Shown here: one piece after another, positions 1-7,226 of the stretch
Numbering within the stretch: the stretch's first letter is position 1
How the letters are laid out: each line of letters starts with the position of its first letter
From: Deltaproteobacteria bacterium
Lineage (GTDB): Bacteria; Desulfobacterota; Binatia; UBA9968
Assembly: GCA_020027655.1 (NCBI GenBank)
Contig: JAHKKJ010000149.1
Span: 1-11,283 of the forward strand
Direction: 5' to 3'
DNA: 11,283 nt
Program-made: the position numbers and the translations under genes
The notes under the pieces: generated by a model
Told to the model about the DNA's origin: nothing
The model's input: only the letters and a program-made list of their open reading frames with translations
Databases searched by the model: none

Positions 1-2171
1 ATCTTGATACCGGGCGGCGGGGCGAAATCGGTTATCGGGGTCCCGGCGGTGGCGAGCTTCATGAATTCTGTCCAGATGGGAAGCGCCGCTTGAGCGCCGG
101 AAAGGCCCAGTTTCGCCTTGTTGTCGAAACCCACCCAAACCACAGCCAGCAAGTCCGAGGTATACCCGACGAACCAGGCATCTTTGTAGTCGTTAGTGGT
201 TCCCGTCTTGCCGGCAGCCGGACGTGTAAAGCCCCACCGTCGGGCCGCATCCGCCGTGCCGCGGTCGAAGACTCCTTTTAAAAGGTGGTTCATGATGAAA
301 GCTATTTGCGGTGTTAGCACTTTCTCAACTCTGACATCGCGCTTTTCCCGCGCTCCACCATCCGAATCCACAACCTGTTTCACCGCCAGCGGACGGGTAC
401 GCACGCCATTATTCGCCAAGGTCGAAAACGCAACGGCGACTTCCAGCGGCGACACCTCCGCGGCGCCAAGCGCCAACGACGGCACCGCAGGGAGAGAACT
501 CTGAACGCCAAGACGGTGCGCGATATCGCGCACCCGTTTAATGCCCACATCGCGGGCGATTCGCGCCGTGGCCGAGTTCAAAGACTTCTCAAGCGCGCGG
601 CGAAAGGTGACCGTGCCAAAATACTCGTCGTTATAGTTACCGGGCTCCCACTCCTGCCCGTCGTAGTTCCACTTGAAAGGAGAATCCTCCACCATGGTTG
701 CCGGCGTAAATTTCTTGCCACCCTCACCACCCGACATGAGGGCCGCCAAATAGACAAAAGGCTTAAAGATCGAGCCTGGCTGCCGCTTTGCCTGGAAGAC
801 ACGATTGAATTGGGACTTTTGATAGCTCCGGCCGCCAACCATCGCCTTAATTTCACCGGTCTGAGGTCGGAGCACGATGATTGCGCCTTCGAGATTATCT
901 TCCTCGCCTTGTCGTCGTAGAGCCGGATAGGACGCCTCTAGCTTTTTGAGGCCTTCGGCGAGGGACCTTTCCGCCATTTTTTGTAGCTGCAGGTCCATGC
1001 TCGTAAAGATTCTAAGCCCCTCAGCCGTAAGCACATCGTTGGAATAATTTTCCGCCAATTCGCGTCGGAGATAGTCAACATAGTAAGGGGCATCATTGGT
1101 TACTTTTATTAGCTCCCGACGCGGCAGACTCTCCCGCATCGCCGACTCGTATTGCTTGCGGGTAATAACCTTGTCGTCCAACAACTTTGCCAGAACAACG
1201 TTTCTGCGCTTGGTTGCTGCGTCTGGACTGCGATAAGGAGACAGTCTATTCGGCGCTCGGACCAAACCCGCCAACAGGGCCACCTCGCCCACTGTAAGCT
1301 CGGATAACGGCTTGGAGAAATAAAACTGGGACGCCTCCCAGATGCCGAAAATCCCTTGTGACCCTCTCTGGCCAAGGTAAATCTCGTTTAAATAGTTTTC
1401 CAAGATTTGGTCTTTGGTATACTTGCGCTCCGCGATCAGCGCCATGATCGCTTCCTTCATCTTGCGGCTGAATTTGCGCTCATCACTGAGGAAAAAATTC
1501 TTCATCAATTGTTGGGTGAGCGTACTGCCACCTTGGACCACGCCTCCGCTGCGAAGATTGACCCATGTGGCACGCATGATCGAAACCGGATCGATACCGT
1601 GGTGATGGTAAAAGCGCTCGTCCTCGACGGCCAAGATGGCTTTTACGATCAACGGGGGCACTTCAGGTAGAGCAACAACTCTGCGCTCCTCCCAGACCCG
1701 CTCATAAAGACCGGTGATCAGCTCCGGTTCTAGCTCGAGGGAAAACAATTCTTCCCCTGTCGCGCTGTTTTCAATTCTAGCGATGGTTGTACCCTGCAAG
1801 GAGAAGCGAACCGGAAAGCCCTTAAACTGTTCCGCAGGGTAGGAAAAATCATGGAGATAAATTTCCAATAGTCCGCGCGACGGCTGCAAACGATACTCCC
1901 CTCGCGCTTTGGGCGGAGACTGACTTTCGTGATAACCAAGGCGGCGGAGCTTCTCCGACAGATCCTGGAAGCGAAGATTGATTCCGACATAGAGTAAATG
2001 GGAGTCAGAATAAATCTTCGACGGGAAGCGCCACTTCTGCCCCTCAAATTTTGCTGCGACGGTTTCCTCAAGCCGTCTGAGATACCAACCGCCAAAAACG
2101 AGCCCGCTGGAAGTGACGATGAGAAGTGAGACCAGGAGGATACTAAAAATTCGAAGTTTGGGCCTTTTCAA
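1..2171 (-). CDS. mrcB: Penicillin-binding protein 1B-type bifunctional glycosyltransferase/transpeptidase, C-terminus cut by window edge
   Basis: This class A PBP polymerises lipid II and cross-links peptide stems at the inner membrane, facing the periplasm. The frame is open for 723 codons with no stop, so only the C-terminal end is missing. A short basic N-terminus is followed by one membrane anchor (about residues 8-27). A UB2H-like domain (about 45-135) separates PBP1B from PBP1A types. The GT51 domain follows, with EDERF (catalytic Glu183), GGSTLTQQ (214-221) and NYLNEIYLG (259-267). The transpeptidase carries SIFK (Ser467 nucleophile, Lys470), SLN (530-532) and KTG (655-657), so both active sites look intact. 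I chose the TTG start at 2171-2169 because GGAG at 2183-2180 lies 8 bases upstream. An in-frame GTG at 2180 overlaps that GGAG and is less likely. The Deg protease terminator lies upstream, so this gene is probably transcribed separately. A weak promoter (TTGCTT, 17-base spacer, AACAAT) may lie in 2190-2230. Confidence 0.95.
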   Translation of the reverse strand, partial: MKRPKLRIFSILLVSLLIVTSSGLVFGGWYLRRLEETVAAKFEGQKWRFPSKIYSDSHLLYVGINLRFQDLSEKLRRLGYHESQSPPKARGEYRLQPSRGLLEIYLHDFSYPAEQFKGFPVRFSLQGTTIARIENSATGEELFSLELEPELITGLYERVWEERRVVALPEVPPLIVKAILAVEDERFYHHHGIDPVSIMRATWVNLRSGGVVQGGSTLTQQLMKNFFLSDERKFSRKMKEAIMALIAERKYTKDQILENYLNEIYLGQRGSQGIFGIWEASQFYFSKPLSELTVGEVALLAGLVRAPNRLSPYRSPDAATKRRNVVLAKLLDDKVITRKQYESAMRESLPRRELIKVTNDAPYYVDYLRRELAENYSNDVLTAEGLRIFTSMDLQLQKMAERSLAEGLKKLEASYPALRRQGEEDNLEGAIIVLRPQTGEIKAMVGGRSYQKSQFNRVFQAKRQPGSIFKPFVYLAALMSGGEGGKKFTPATMVEDSPFKWNYDGQEWEPGNYNDEYFGTVTFRRALEKSLNSATARIARDVGIKRVRDIAHRLGVQSSLPAVPSLALGAAEVSPLEVAVAFSTLANNGVRTRPLAVKQVVDSDGGAREKRDVRVEKVLTPQIAFIMNHLLKGVFDRGTADAARRWGFTRPAAGKTGTTNDYKDAWFVGYTSDLLAVVWVGFDNKAKLGLSGAQAALPIWTEFMKLATAGTPITDFAPPPGIK

Positions 2172-2214
2172 ACCTAGCACTCCAAATGTGAAATTTATTG
2201 TTACCTAGTTCCTA

Positions 2215-2262
2215 CGCAAAAGCAACAAAAAGAGGGCCGTGTGTGTGATGACCCGGCCCTCT
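2215..2262 (-). terminator. Intrinsic terminator of the Deg/HtrA protease gene
   Basis: On the minus strand a perfect 9-bp stem (AGAGGGCCG type, arms 2262-2254 and 2239-2231) with a 14-base loop is followed directly by TTTTGTTGCTTTT. It starts about 25 bases after the protease stop codon and about 45 bases before the RBS of the PBP gene. It most likely ends the DUF1844-protease transcript. Confidence 0.85.
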
Positions 2263-2287
2263 CATAGACGGGAGATAACAGCAGGAA

Positions 2288-3784
2288 TTAGTTTTGCGGC
2301 TTGAGTGCTAGGAAAAGCGTGCTCTCGCCACGGCGCACCAATAGAAGAACCCCTTTCCCTTTGCGAATCCCGGCGAGGGATTTCTTGTATTCATCGATAC
2401 TACGTATGGGCTTTCTATCGACCTCAAGGATGACGTCTCCTCTTCGGATGCCGGCCTCATCGGCCGCGCTCCCCGGCTCTACGGCTGACACAACGACACC
2501 CTCCGCTTTTTCGAGTCCCAAACTTTCGGCAATCTGCGGCGTCAGCTTCTGCACCGTCATCCCCAATTCGCCCTTTTCGGGAGCAGAGGCGACCACTTCT
2601 TCGTCTTTCAGTTCACCGACGCTCACCGTCAGTTGCAGCTCTTTCTTGTCGCGCAACACCTTCATGCGCACCCGGCGATCCACAGGAGTCCGTGCAACAA
2701 TGATGGGCAGATCACCCGAGTCTCTAATCTCCTTACCGTCGAATTCGATGATGACGTCGCCGACTTTGACGCCCGCTTTCTCCGCCGGCCCGTCTTTTGA
2801 GATATTGGCGACCAGAGCGCCGCGACCTCTATCCATACCCAGACTATCAGCGATTTCCGGGGTAACCTTCTGGATCAGCACACCCAAATAACCGCGCGTA
2901 ACTTTGCCCTTCCCCTTGAGCTGTGGGAGGAGTTCTTTGACCAGATTGATCGGAATGGCAAAGCCGATTCCGATATTGCCGCCCGAACGGCTGAAGATGG
3001 CGGTGTTGATGCCAACCACTTCGCCGCGCAGATTGATGAGCGGACCGCCGGAGTTTCCTGGGTTGATCGAAGCGTCGGTCTGAATAAAGTTGTCATAGGG
3101 GCCCTGGCCGATATGACGACCCTTGGCACTCACGATGCCCGAGGTCACTGTGCTGTCTAGGCCGAATGGATTGCCGATAGCCATCACCCATTCTCCGACC
3201 TCGAGGTTGTCCGAATCTCCAAGACTTGCGGCAGTCAGACCGGTCTTAGTATTGATCTTGATGATGGCTATATCGGTCTTGGGATCCCGTCCCACGACCT
3301 TGGCCTCATATTCTTGCTCGTCTGAGAGTTTCACCACGATCTTCTGCGCATTCTCAACCACGTGGTTGTTCGTCAAGATCGACCCGTCGGCATCGATGAT
3401 AAACCCAGAGCCGAGACTTCTTTGCCGTTGCGGACCTCGAGGCACAGGTCCGCCGAAGAACCGCTTCCAAAAATCATTAAAGGGGTCATCCTCGCCAAAC
3501 GGATTCCCGAACTCTTGTTGGCCGCCGCGTCCTTCGCTGACCTGAGTCGTGGAGATATTCACGACCAAAGGTTTCACCTTCTTCGCAAGTGCGACAAAAT
3601 CCGGTAATTGACCTGGCGATCGCGGGTCAGGACTTCCGCTTTCGCCCATCATGTTTACGGCTCGGCTGGGCGACAGCCAATCGAGGCTGCCGCTGATGCC
3701 CAAACCGACCACCAGCGAAACCAAAGCAACTAACATGACCCCTTTAAGGCCTACGTTTCCACGCCAGATGTTTTTCAAGTTCAT
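2288..3784 (-). CDS. degP: Deg/HtrA (Do-type) periplasmic serine protease with two PDZ domains
   Basis: This is a 498-residue envelope protease and chaperone of the DegP/DegQ family, which degrades or refolds damaged periplasmic proteins. The N-terminus has a basic start and a hydrophobic segment (about 13-33) that acts as a signal peptide or membrane anchor. A Gly/Pro-rich linker of about 35 residues (85-120) precedes the trypsin-like domain. The catalytic triad is visible as His141 in NNHVVENA, Asp171 in KTDIAIIK and Ser245 in NPGNSGGPL. PDZ1 covers about 297-390 and PDZ2 about 405-495. Both have the GLG(L/M) carboxylate-loop region and the AGV(K)xGD or AGIxxGD motif. The length and two-PDZ layout match DegP/DegQ; which of the two it equals cannot be settled here, so the symbol is a family name. 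The start is firm, with AGGAG 7 bases upstream. It is the second gene of an operon with the DUF1844 gene, 9 bp apart. Confidence 0.96.
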   Translation of the reverse strand: MNLKNIWRGNVGLKGVMLVALVSLVVGLGISGSLDWLSPSRAVNMMGESGSPDPRSPGQLPDFVALAKKVKPLVVNISTTQVSEGRGGQQEFGNPFGEDDPFNDFWKRFFGGPVPRGPQRQRSLGSGFIIDADGSILTNNHVVENAQKIVVKLSDEQEYEAKVVGRDPKTDIAIIKINTKTGLTAASLGDSDNLEVGEWVMAIGNPFGLDSTVTSGIVSAKGRHIGQGPYDNFIQTDASINPGNSGGPLINLRGEVVGINTAIFSRSGGNIGIGFAIPINLVKELLPQLKGKGKVTRGYLGVLIQKVTPEIADSLGMDRGRGALVANISKDGPAEKAGVKVGDVIIEFDGKEIRDSGDLPIIVARTPVDRRVRMKVLRDKKELQLTVSVGELKDEEVVASAPEKGELGMTVQKLTPQIAESLGLEKAEGVVVSAVEPGSAADEAGIRRGDVILEVDRKPIRSIDEYKKSLAGIRKGKGVLLLVRRGESTLFLALKPQN

Positions 3785-3797
3785 TCAACGCTCCTAT
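3785..3797 (-). promoter_or_regulatory. Ribosome binding site of the Deg protease, overlapping the DUF1844 stop codon
   Basis: Reading the minus strand, the junction is AAATAGGAGCGTTGAATG. The TAG stop of the DUF1844 gene forms the first bases of the TAGGAG Shine-Dalgarno of the protease gene. This fixes the protease start and implies translational coupling, since ribosomes terminating on the first gene cover the initiation region of the second. Confidence 0.8.
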
Positions 3798-4222
3798 TTC
3801 TTCTTCACGGCCTCCACGTATTTCATCCTCAGGTCGAAAAGAATATCCTCTACAAGCCTTTCTTCACCCGCATCTAAGTTGCCGCGGGTCTTTTCTTGCA
3901 ACATGCCGAGAATATCGATCATCTGTTTGGCCACTGGAATATCGGTTTCACTTTTTCCGCCCAGGGGGTTCGGTATCTCACCCAGGTGCATGAGCGCCTG
4001 GGTACTGAGACTGATGATAAAAGTCGAAAAGTTGATTTCAGGAAGGGGTTCATGACTCGGCGGGGTTTTGCTTTGTGATTCGCCAACGCTTTCACTTCCA
4101 CCGGAAATCGTGAACCCTTTGGGCTCTTCAGAAACTTCACGAGCTTCGCCGGTCTCTGGTGAGAAACGGCGGCGATCTTGAACCGTAAATCCTTTCCCTT
4201 CTTGCTTTTCTTCCTCTGCCAT
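3794..4222 (-). CDS. DUF1844 family protein
   Basis: This small cytoplasmic protein of 142 residues has no known biochemical role. The N-terminal half (1-62) is charged, low in complexity and probably disordered. It contains two KGFT(V/I) segments about 25 residues apart, at 10-14 and 35-39. The C-terminal half (about 63-138) is helical and carries the family signature NFSTFIISLSTQALMHLGEIPNP, here at 64-86. It continues into helices with AKQMIDILGMLQEKT and ends in a Lys-rich tail. There is no signal peptide and no predicted membrane helix. The ATG is preceded by GGGAGGGG about 6 bases upstream, a strong RBS. The gene sits directly ahead of the Deg protease and is very likely cotranscribed and translationally coupled with it, which hints at a link to envelope quality control, but that is inference only. 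A terminator-like hairpin sits 21-70 bases upstream of the start. Confidence 0.9.
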   Translation of the reverse strand: MAEEEKQEGKGFTVQDRRRFSPETGEAREVSEEPKGFTISGGSESVGESQSKTPPSHEPLPEINFSTFIISLSTQALMHLGEIPNPLGGKSETDIPVAKQMIDILGMLQEKTRGNLDAGEERLVEDILFDLRMKYVEAVKKK

Positions 4223-4243
4223 ATACGCCCCTCCCTAAAAGAG

Positions 4244-4292
4244 AAAAAAGCCTGGAAACGATTTCCGCTATCTTACCAGCGGGTCTCCAGGC
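4244..4292 (-). terminator. Terminator-like hairpin between GT9 and DUF1844, possibly a leader attenuator
   Basis: On the minus strand the arms GCCTGGA (4292-4286) and TCCAGGC (4256-4250) pair perfectly and enclose a second stem, CCGCT/AGCGG (4282-4278 and 4269-4265). The structure is followed at once by TTTTTT (4249-4244). GGAAA and TTTCC in the same segment (about 4267-4255) offer an alternative small hairpin. It can end the GT9 transcript. It lies only 21 bases before the DUF1844 start codon, so it may instead be transcribed as part of that gene's leader. Confidence 0.7.
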
Positions 4293-4410
4293 ACTCGTTT
4301 GAAGATATGTGTCGCTATTCCACGCTTGCTACAAAGCAAACTATTCAGGCCGGTAAACAGCGATTCTTTCTCATTTTACTTGGGAATTTCAGAATTTACT
4401 GTAATCCCTA

Positions 4411-4419
4411 CCCCCCCCC
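4411..4419. repeat. Homopolymeric tract of nine C (G on the minus strand)
   Basis: Nine consecutive C bases lie 4 bp beyond the GT9 stop codon, on the 3' side of that gene. It does not lie inside any coding frame, so length changes would not shift a reading frame here. A run this long is uncommon in this window. Confidence 0.9.
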
Positions 4420-4422
4420 TTG

Positions 4423-5409
4423 TCAAGGTGAGCTCACTAACCCAGCCAATTTCTTAATCACATATTCGGGCTCTAGTGTGGTCAAGCACTTCCGGTGCGG
4501 ACAACTTTTCATCGTCGAGACCGTGCATGGCGAACATTCGGTCTTCTGAGTTAATACAGTGACGTTCTTGCCCTGGGGTGCCCATCGGGCAACATTTGAA
4601 GGGCCAAACAGCACCGCGGTTGTCACACCCAGCGCTGCGGCCAAATGACTCACACCGCTATCATTCCCAAGGTAAAGCTCACTGCGCGCCAGCAACGCCG
4701 CCAGCTTTTCCAAATTCAAATTACGAGCAACCACAGCCCCTTCGCACAAAGCCGTGTGGTCTCCCTTTTCTTCTTCCACAGGTCCAAGAATGACGATTAC
4801 CGAACCACAAGTTCGCCGGCGCCACCAATCAGCGACCGCGCGGAAAGAAGCATCCGGCCAATTTTTCTCCCGCGCACCACTCCCTGGGGCAAGCGTCATA
4901 ACCGGCGTGCCCTTGAGAAAGTGCTGCTGCCAATACCGTTCGCTCCATGCCACTGCTTCCGGCTTCACGGGGATCTCCACCTTGCCAGTTTCTAGTGGTC
5001 GACCTCCAACACACGCAAGATAATATTCAGACTGGTGCAGCCGCATTTGCGCTCCCGGCTGAAACGGAAAAACACCTGCTCGCCCTTGAGACAGCTGATT
5101 AAGTTCTCGGACAAAGGTGCTCTGCGCACCTCCTAACCACGAAAAGATAGACGAGTAAGAACTAAAAAAGTCACGCAAGTGTTCTTCCTGCGCGGATCCA
5201 GGAACAAAAAGCCTACGGATCTCATACCGTTCCAGAGAACCGACTTTGACCGTCGTCGGAACCAGGTCGGCAAACTCGCTACGGGCCAAAAGATTGACCT
5301 CCTTACCTTGGCTCAAAAACCGCAAGGTAGGCAGAAAGCAAACAAAATCGCCTAGCGCTCCAGGAAAAAGGACAAGCGATCGCTCTGCTGCAGTTAGTTT
5401 CGTTGACAT
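4423..5409 (-). CDS. Glycosyltransferase family 9 (ADP-heptose:LPS heptosyltransferase-like)
   Basis: This 328-residue GT-B enzyme is of the family that transfers heptose or related sugars to the lipopolysaccharide core at the cytoplasmic face of the inner membrane. The acceptor-side half opens with SLVLFPGALGDFVCFLPTLR (11-30), the usual GT9 start with the GxLGD loop. The donor-side half has LAPGSGAREKNWP (173-185) and LGNDSGVSHLAAALGV (247-262), then LFGPSNVARWAP, which bind the nucleotide-sugar in the family. Near the C-terminus four cysteines (292, 295, 303, 308) occur in a CSPC-x7-C-x4-C arrangement. Such clusters occur in several GT9 branches and may bind a metal, which is unproven. No strong RBS is visible before the ATG, and no in-frame alternative start lies just upstream. 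I cannot assign WaaC, WaaF or WaaQ. The gene stands alone on this strand and is divergent from cysK, not inside an obvious LPS cluster. Confidence 0.9.
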   Translation of the reverse strand: MSTKLTAAERSLVLFPGALGDFVCFLPTLRFLSQGKEVNLLARSEFADLVPTTVKVGSLERYEIRRLFVPGSAQEEHLRDFFSSYSSIFSWLGGAQSTFVRELNQLSQGRAGVFPFQPGAQMRLHQSEYYLACVGGRPLETGKVEIPVKPEAVAWSERYWQQHFLKGTPVMTLAPGSGAREKNWPDASFRAVADWWRRRTCGSVIVILGPVEEEKGDHTALCEGAVVARNLNLEKLAALLARSELYLGNDSGVSHLAAALGVTTAVLFGPSNVARWAPQGKNVTVLTQKTECSPCTVSTMKSCPHRKCLTTLEPEYVIKKLAGLVSSP

Positions 5410-5420
5410 TGAAATGTCAA
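5403..5420. repeat. Perfect 7-bp inverted repeat at the GT9/cysK divergent junction, possible operator
   Basis: The arms TTGACAT (5403-5409) and ATGTCAA (5414-5420) are separated by four bases. The repeat overlaps the GT9 start codon on the minus strand and contains the TTGACA of the proposed cysK promoter. A dimeric regulator bound here could affect both genes. That is inference from position and symmetry alone. Confidence 0.55.
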
Positions 5421-5431
5421 AAATATACCAT
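5403..5431 (+). promoter_or_regulatory. Predicted sigma-70 promoter of cysK-larE
   Basis: A consensus TTGACA (-35) at 5403-5408 is followed after 17 bases by TACCAT (-10, 4 of 6 matches) at 5426-5431. The run between is AT-rich. The predicted start point near 5438 gives a leader of about 45 bases to the GTG start of cysK. The -10 is imperfect, so confidence is moderate. Confidence 0.5.
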
Positions 5432-5484
5432 TCTCTTCGAGCCAGTTCGAATTGCGCTTCAAACCCAGAAACCCGAGCATATCC

Positions 5485-6429
5485 GTGGCAAGCATAAATG
5501 GCGCCCGATCCATTCTGGATCTCATCGGCTCCACCCCCGTCGTGAGACTAAGAACCCTTCCTGGAAAAAACGACGCAGAAGTATGGGCCAAGATGGAGTC
5601 TTTCAACCCCGGCGGGTCGGTGAAGGACCGTATTTGTCTCAACATGATCGCAGTCGCCGAAAGCGAGGGGAAACTTAAGCCCGGCACCACCATCGTTGAA
5701 CCGACCAGCGGCAATACCGGGATAGGCCTGGCATTGATCGCGGCGGTAAAAGGTTACCGGCTCATTCTGACCATGCCGGATACGATGAGCGAAGAGCGAC
5801 GCAGCCTTCTGTCAGCCTACGGCGCTCACTTGATTCTTACTCCCGACACCAAGGGGATGGGCGGTGCGATTCACAAGGCCGAGGAGTTGTTGCAAGAACA
5901 TAGCGAGTACTTCATGCCGCAGCAGTTCAACAATCCAGCCAATCCGGACATGCACCGCAAGACGACAGCCGTTGAGTTGCTAAAACAGTTCAAGCGAATT
6001 GATGCTTTCGTAGCGGGAGTCGGCACCGGCGGCACGATTACCGGTGTCGGAGAGGTTCTCAAGGACAAGATGAAAAATGTTCGTGTCTGCGCCGTGGAGC
6101 CGGCTGCTTCGCCGGTAATTTCCGGCGGGGAGCCTGGCTATCACAAAATTCAGGGGATTGGCGCAGGCTTTATCCCAGCGGTTCTCAACCGGGACATTTT
6201 GGACGAAGTCATTCCGGTGAGCGATGAGGACGCGGCAATTTGCGCTCGACGTTTGGCGGCGCAGGAAGGACTCCTCGTGGGCATTTCGTCCGGTGCCGCT
6301 TGCTGCGCTGCCCTGAGAGTTGCAAAAACCTTAGGAAAGGGGCACATGGTCGTGACCGTCTTCGCCGACAAGGGCGAGCATTATTTGAGCACCGACCTGT
6401 TCAGCGAAAAACGATGGACACAAAGTTAG
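5485..6429 (+). CDS. cysK: Cysteine synthase A (O-acetylserine sulfhydrylase)
   Basis: This PLP-dependent enzyme makes cysteine from O-acetylserine and sulfide in the cytoplasm. Numbered from the GTG start (314 residues), it shows SILDLIGSTPVVRL near the N-terminus and NPGGSVKDR with the PLP lysine at 47. The substrate loop PTSGNTG is at 73-79, the phosphate-cradle motif GTGGT at 180-184, the OASS-A type HKIQGIGAGFIP at 220-231 and GISSGAA at 266-272. All expected catalytic residues are present. The start is uncertain. GTG at 5485 gives the usual N-terminal length and has GAG 7 bases upstream. A TTG at 5452 in the same frame would add 11 residues and has an equally weak RBS. The gene is divergent from GT9 and overlaps larE by 16 bp at its 3' end. 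The C-terminus, with the EHYLSTDLF segment, is typical of the family. Confidence 0.95.
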   Translation: MASINGARSILDLIGSTPVVRLRTLPGKNDAEVWAKMESFNPGGSVKDRICLNMIAVAESEGKLKPGTTIVEPTSGNTGIGLALIAAVKGYRLILTMPDTMSEERRSLLSAYGAHLILTPDTKGMGGAIHKAEELLQEHSEYFMPQQFNNPANPDMHRKTTAVELLKQFKRIDAFVAGVGTGGTITGVGEVLKDKMKNVRVCAVEPAASPVISGGEPGYHKIQGIGAGFIPAVLNRDILDEVIPVSDEDAAICARRLAAQEGLLVGISSGAACCAALRVAKTLGKGHMVVTVFADKGEHYLSTDLFSEKRWTQS

Positions 6430-7226
6430 AGCAACTGAAGGATACACTCCGGAGAACCGAGGGAGTCATAGTGGCTTTCTCCGCCGGCGTAGACTCCACA
6501 TTCTTACTCAAGATTGCGCACATGGTTTTGGGCGAGCGTGCCATTGCCCTGACGGCATCGTCTGCGACCGCACCGCCTGGGGAGCTGGTGGCGGCACAAG
6601 AGTTCACCGCCAGCCTCGGCATCCAGCATATCGTCCCGGACTCTCACGAACTTGCCAACCCGTCGTTTACTCAGAACCCGGCGAACCGATGCTTTTTTTG
6701 CAAAGACGAGCTCTACAGGATTTGTCGAGAACAGGCCGATCATTTGGGAGTCGCAACCGTCATGGATGGCACCAACCTGGACGATTTGCGGGATCACCGT
6801 CCGGGTCTCAAGGCCGCCAAAGAGTGGGGTGTGCGCCATCCATTGGTGGAAGCCGAAATGACCAAAGACGATATTCGCCGTTATAGTCGGGAACTCAATC
6901 TTCCTACCTGGGATAAGCCGTCCAGCCCCTGCCTCTCTTCTCGTTTTCCCTACGGAACCGAAATCAACCTCGAACGGCTAAAGAAGATCGCTGCTTGCGA
7001 GCTGTTGATGAAGGAGCTCGGCTTTCGGGAGTTTCGTGTCCGCTACCACGGCGATCTGGCCCGGATCGAAGTAGCACAAGACGAATTCCCCCGATGGTTC
7101 GAAAAGAGCACGCGAGACGCGGTAGTGCAAAAGTTCAAACAGATCGGTTTTCACTACGTAAGTCTCGATTTGCAGGGCTATCGGACTGGGAGCATGAACG
7201 AGAGCTTGCACAGACCGGCCACCTAG
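6414..7226 (+). CDS. larE: LarE family ATP-dependent sacrificial sulfur transferase (PP-loop)
   Basis: LarE adenylates the carboxylates of pyridinium-3,5-biscarboxylic acid mononucleotide and inserts sulfur, a step in making the nickel-pincer cofactor first known from lactate racemase. The 270-residue length matches the family. The PP-loop SAGVDS is at 23-28. Other marks are RCFFCKDELY (92-101), a DGTNLDD segment (118-124), and PSSPCLSSRFPYG (169-181), whose Cys173 corresponds by motif to the sacrificial cysteine of the Lactobacillus enzyme. The C-terminal half has the LGFREFRVRYHGDLARIEV segment typical of LarE. I place the start at ATG 6414; the open frame further upstream lies wholly inside cysK. 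The gene overlaps cysK by 16 bp, so the two are probably coupled in translation. No larB, larC or lactate racemase gene is visible here. The cofactor role is therefore taken from the family, and a related sulfur-transfer role is possible. Confidence 0.92.
   Translation: MDTKLEQLKDTLRRTEGVIVAFSAGVDSTFLLKIAHMVLGERAIALTASSATAPPGELVAAQEFTASLGIQHIVPDSHELANPSFTQNPANRCFFCKDELYRICREQADHLGVATVMDGTNLDDLRDHRPGLKAAKEWGVRHPLVEAEMTKDDIRRYSRELNLPTWDKPSSPCLSSRFPYGTEINLERLKKIAACELLMKELGFREFRVRYHGDLARIEVAQDEFPRWFEKSTRDAVVQKFKQIGFHYVSLDLQGYRTGSMNESLHRPAT

Noticed and set aside
516..920. Plus-strand open frames over the left 2 kb
   Set aside because: They are shadows of the PBP gene, whose minus-strand frame is continuous and carries every expected catalytic motif.
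2301..2891. A 196-codon open frame on the plus strand
   Set aside because: It is exactly antisense to the PDZ half of the Deg protease, has a Ser/Arg/Pro-rich composition with no recognisable motif, and no RBS.
6240..6413. An earlier start for larE inside cysK
   Set aside because: The extra residues are cysK sequence read in another frame. The family's usual N-terminus begins at the ATG at 6414.
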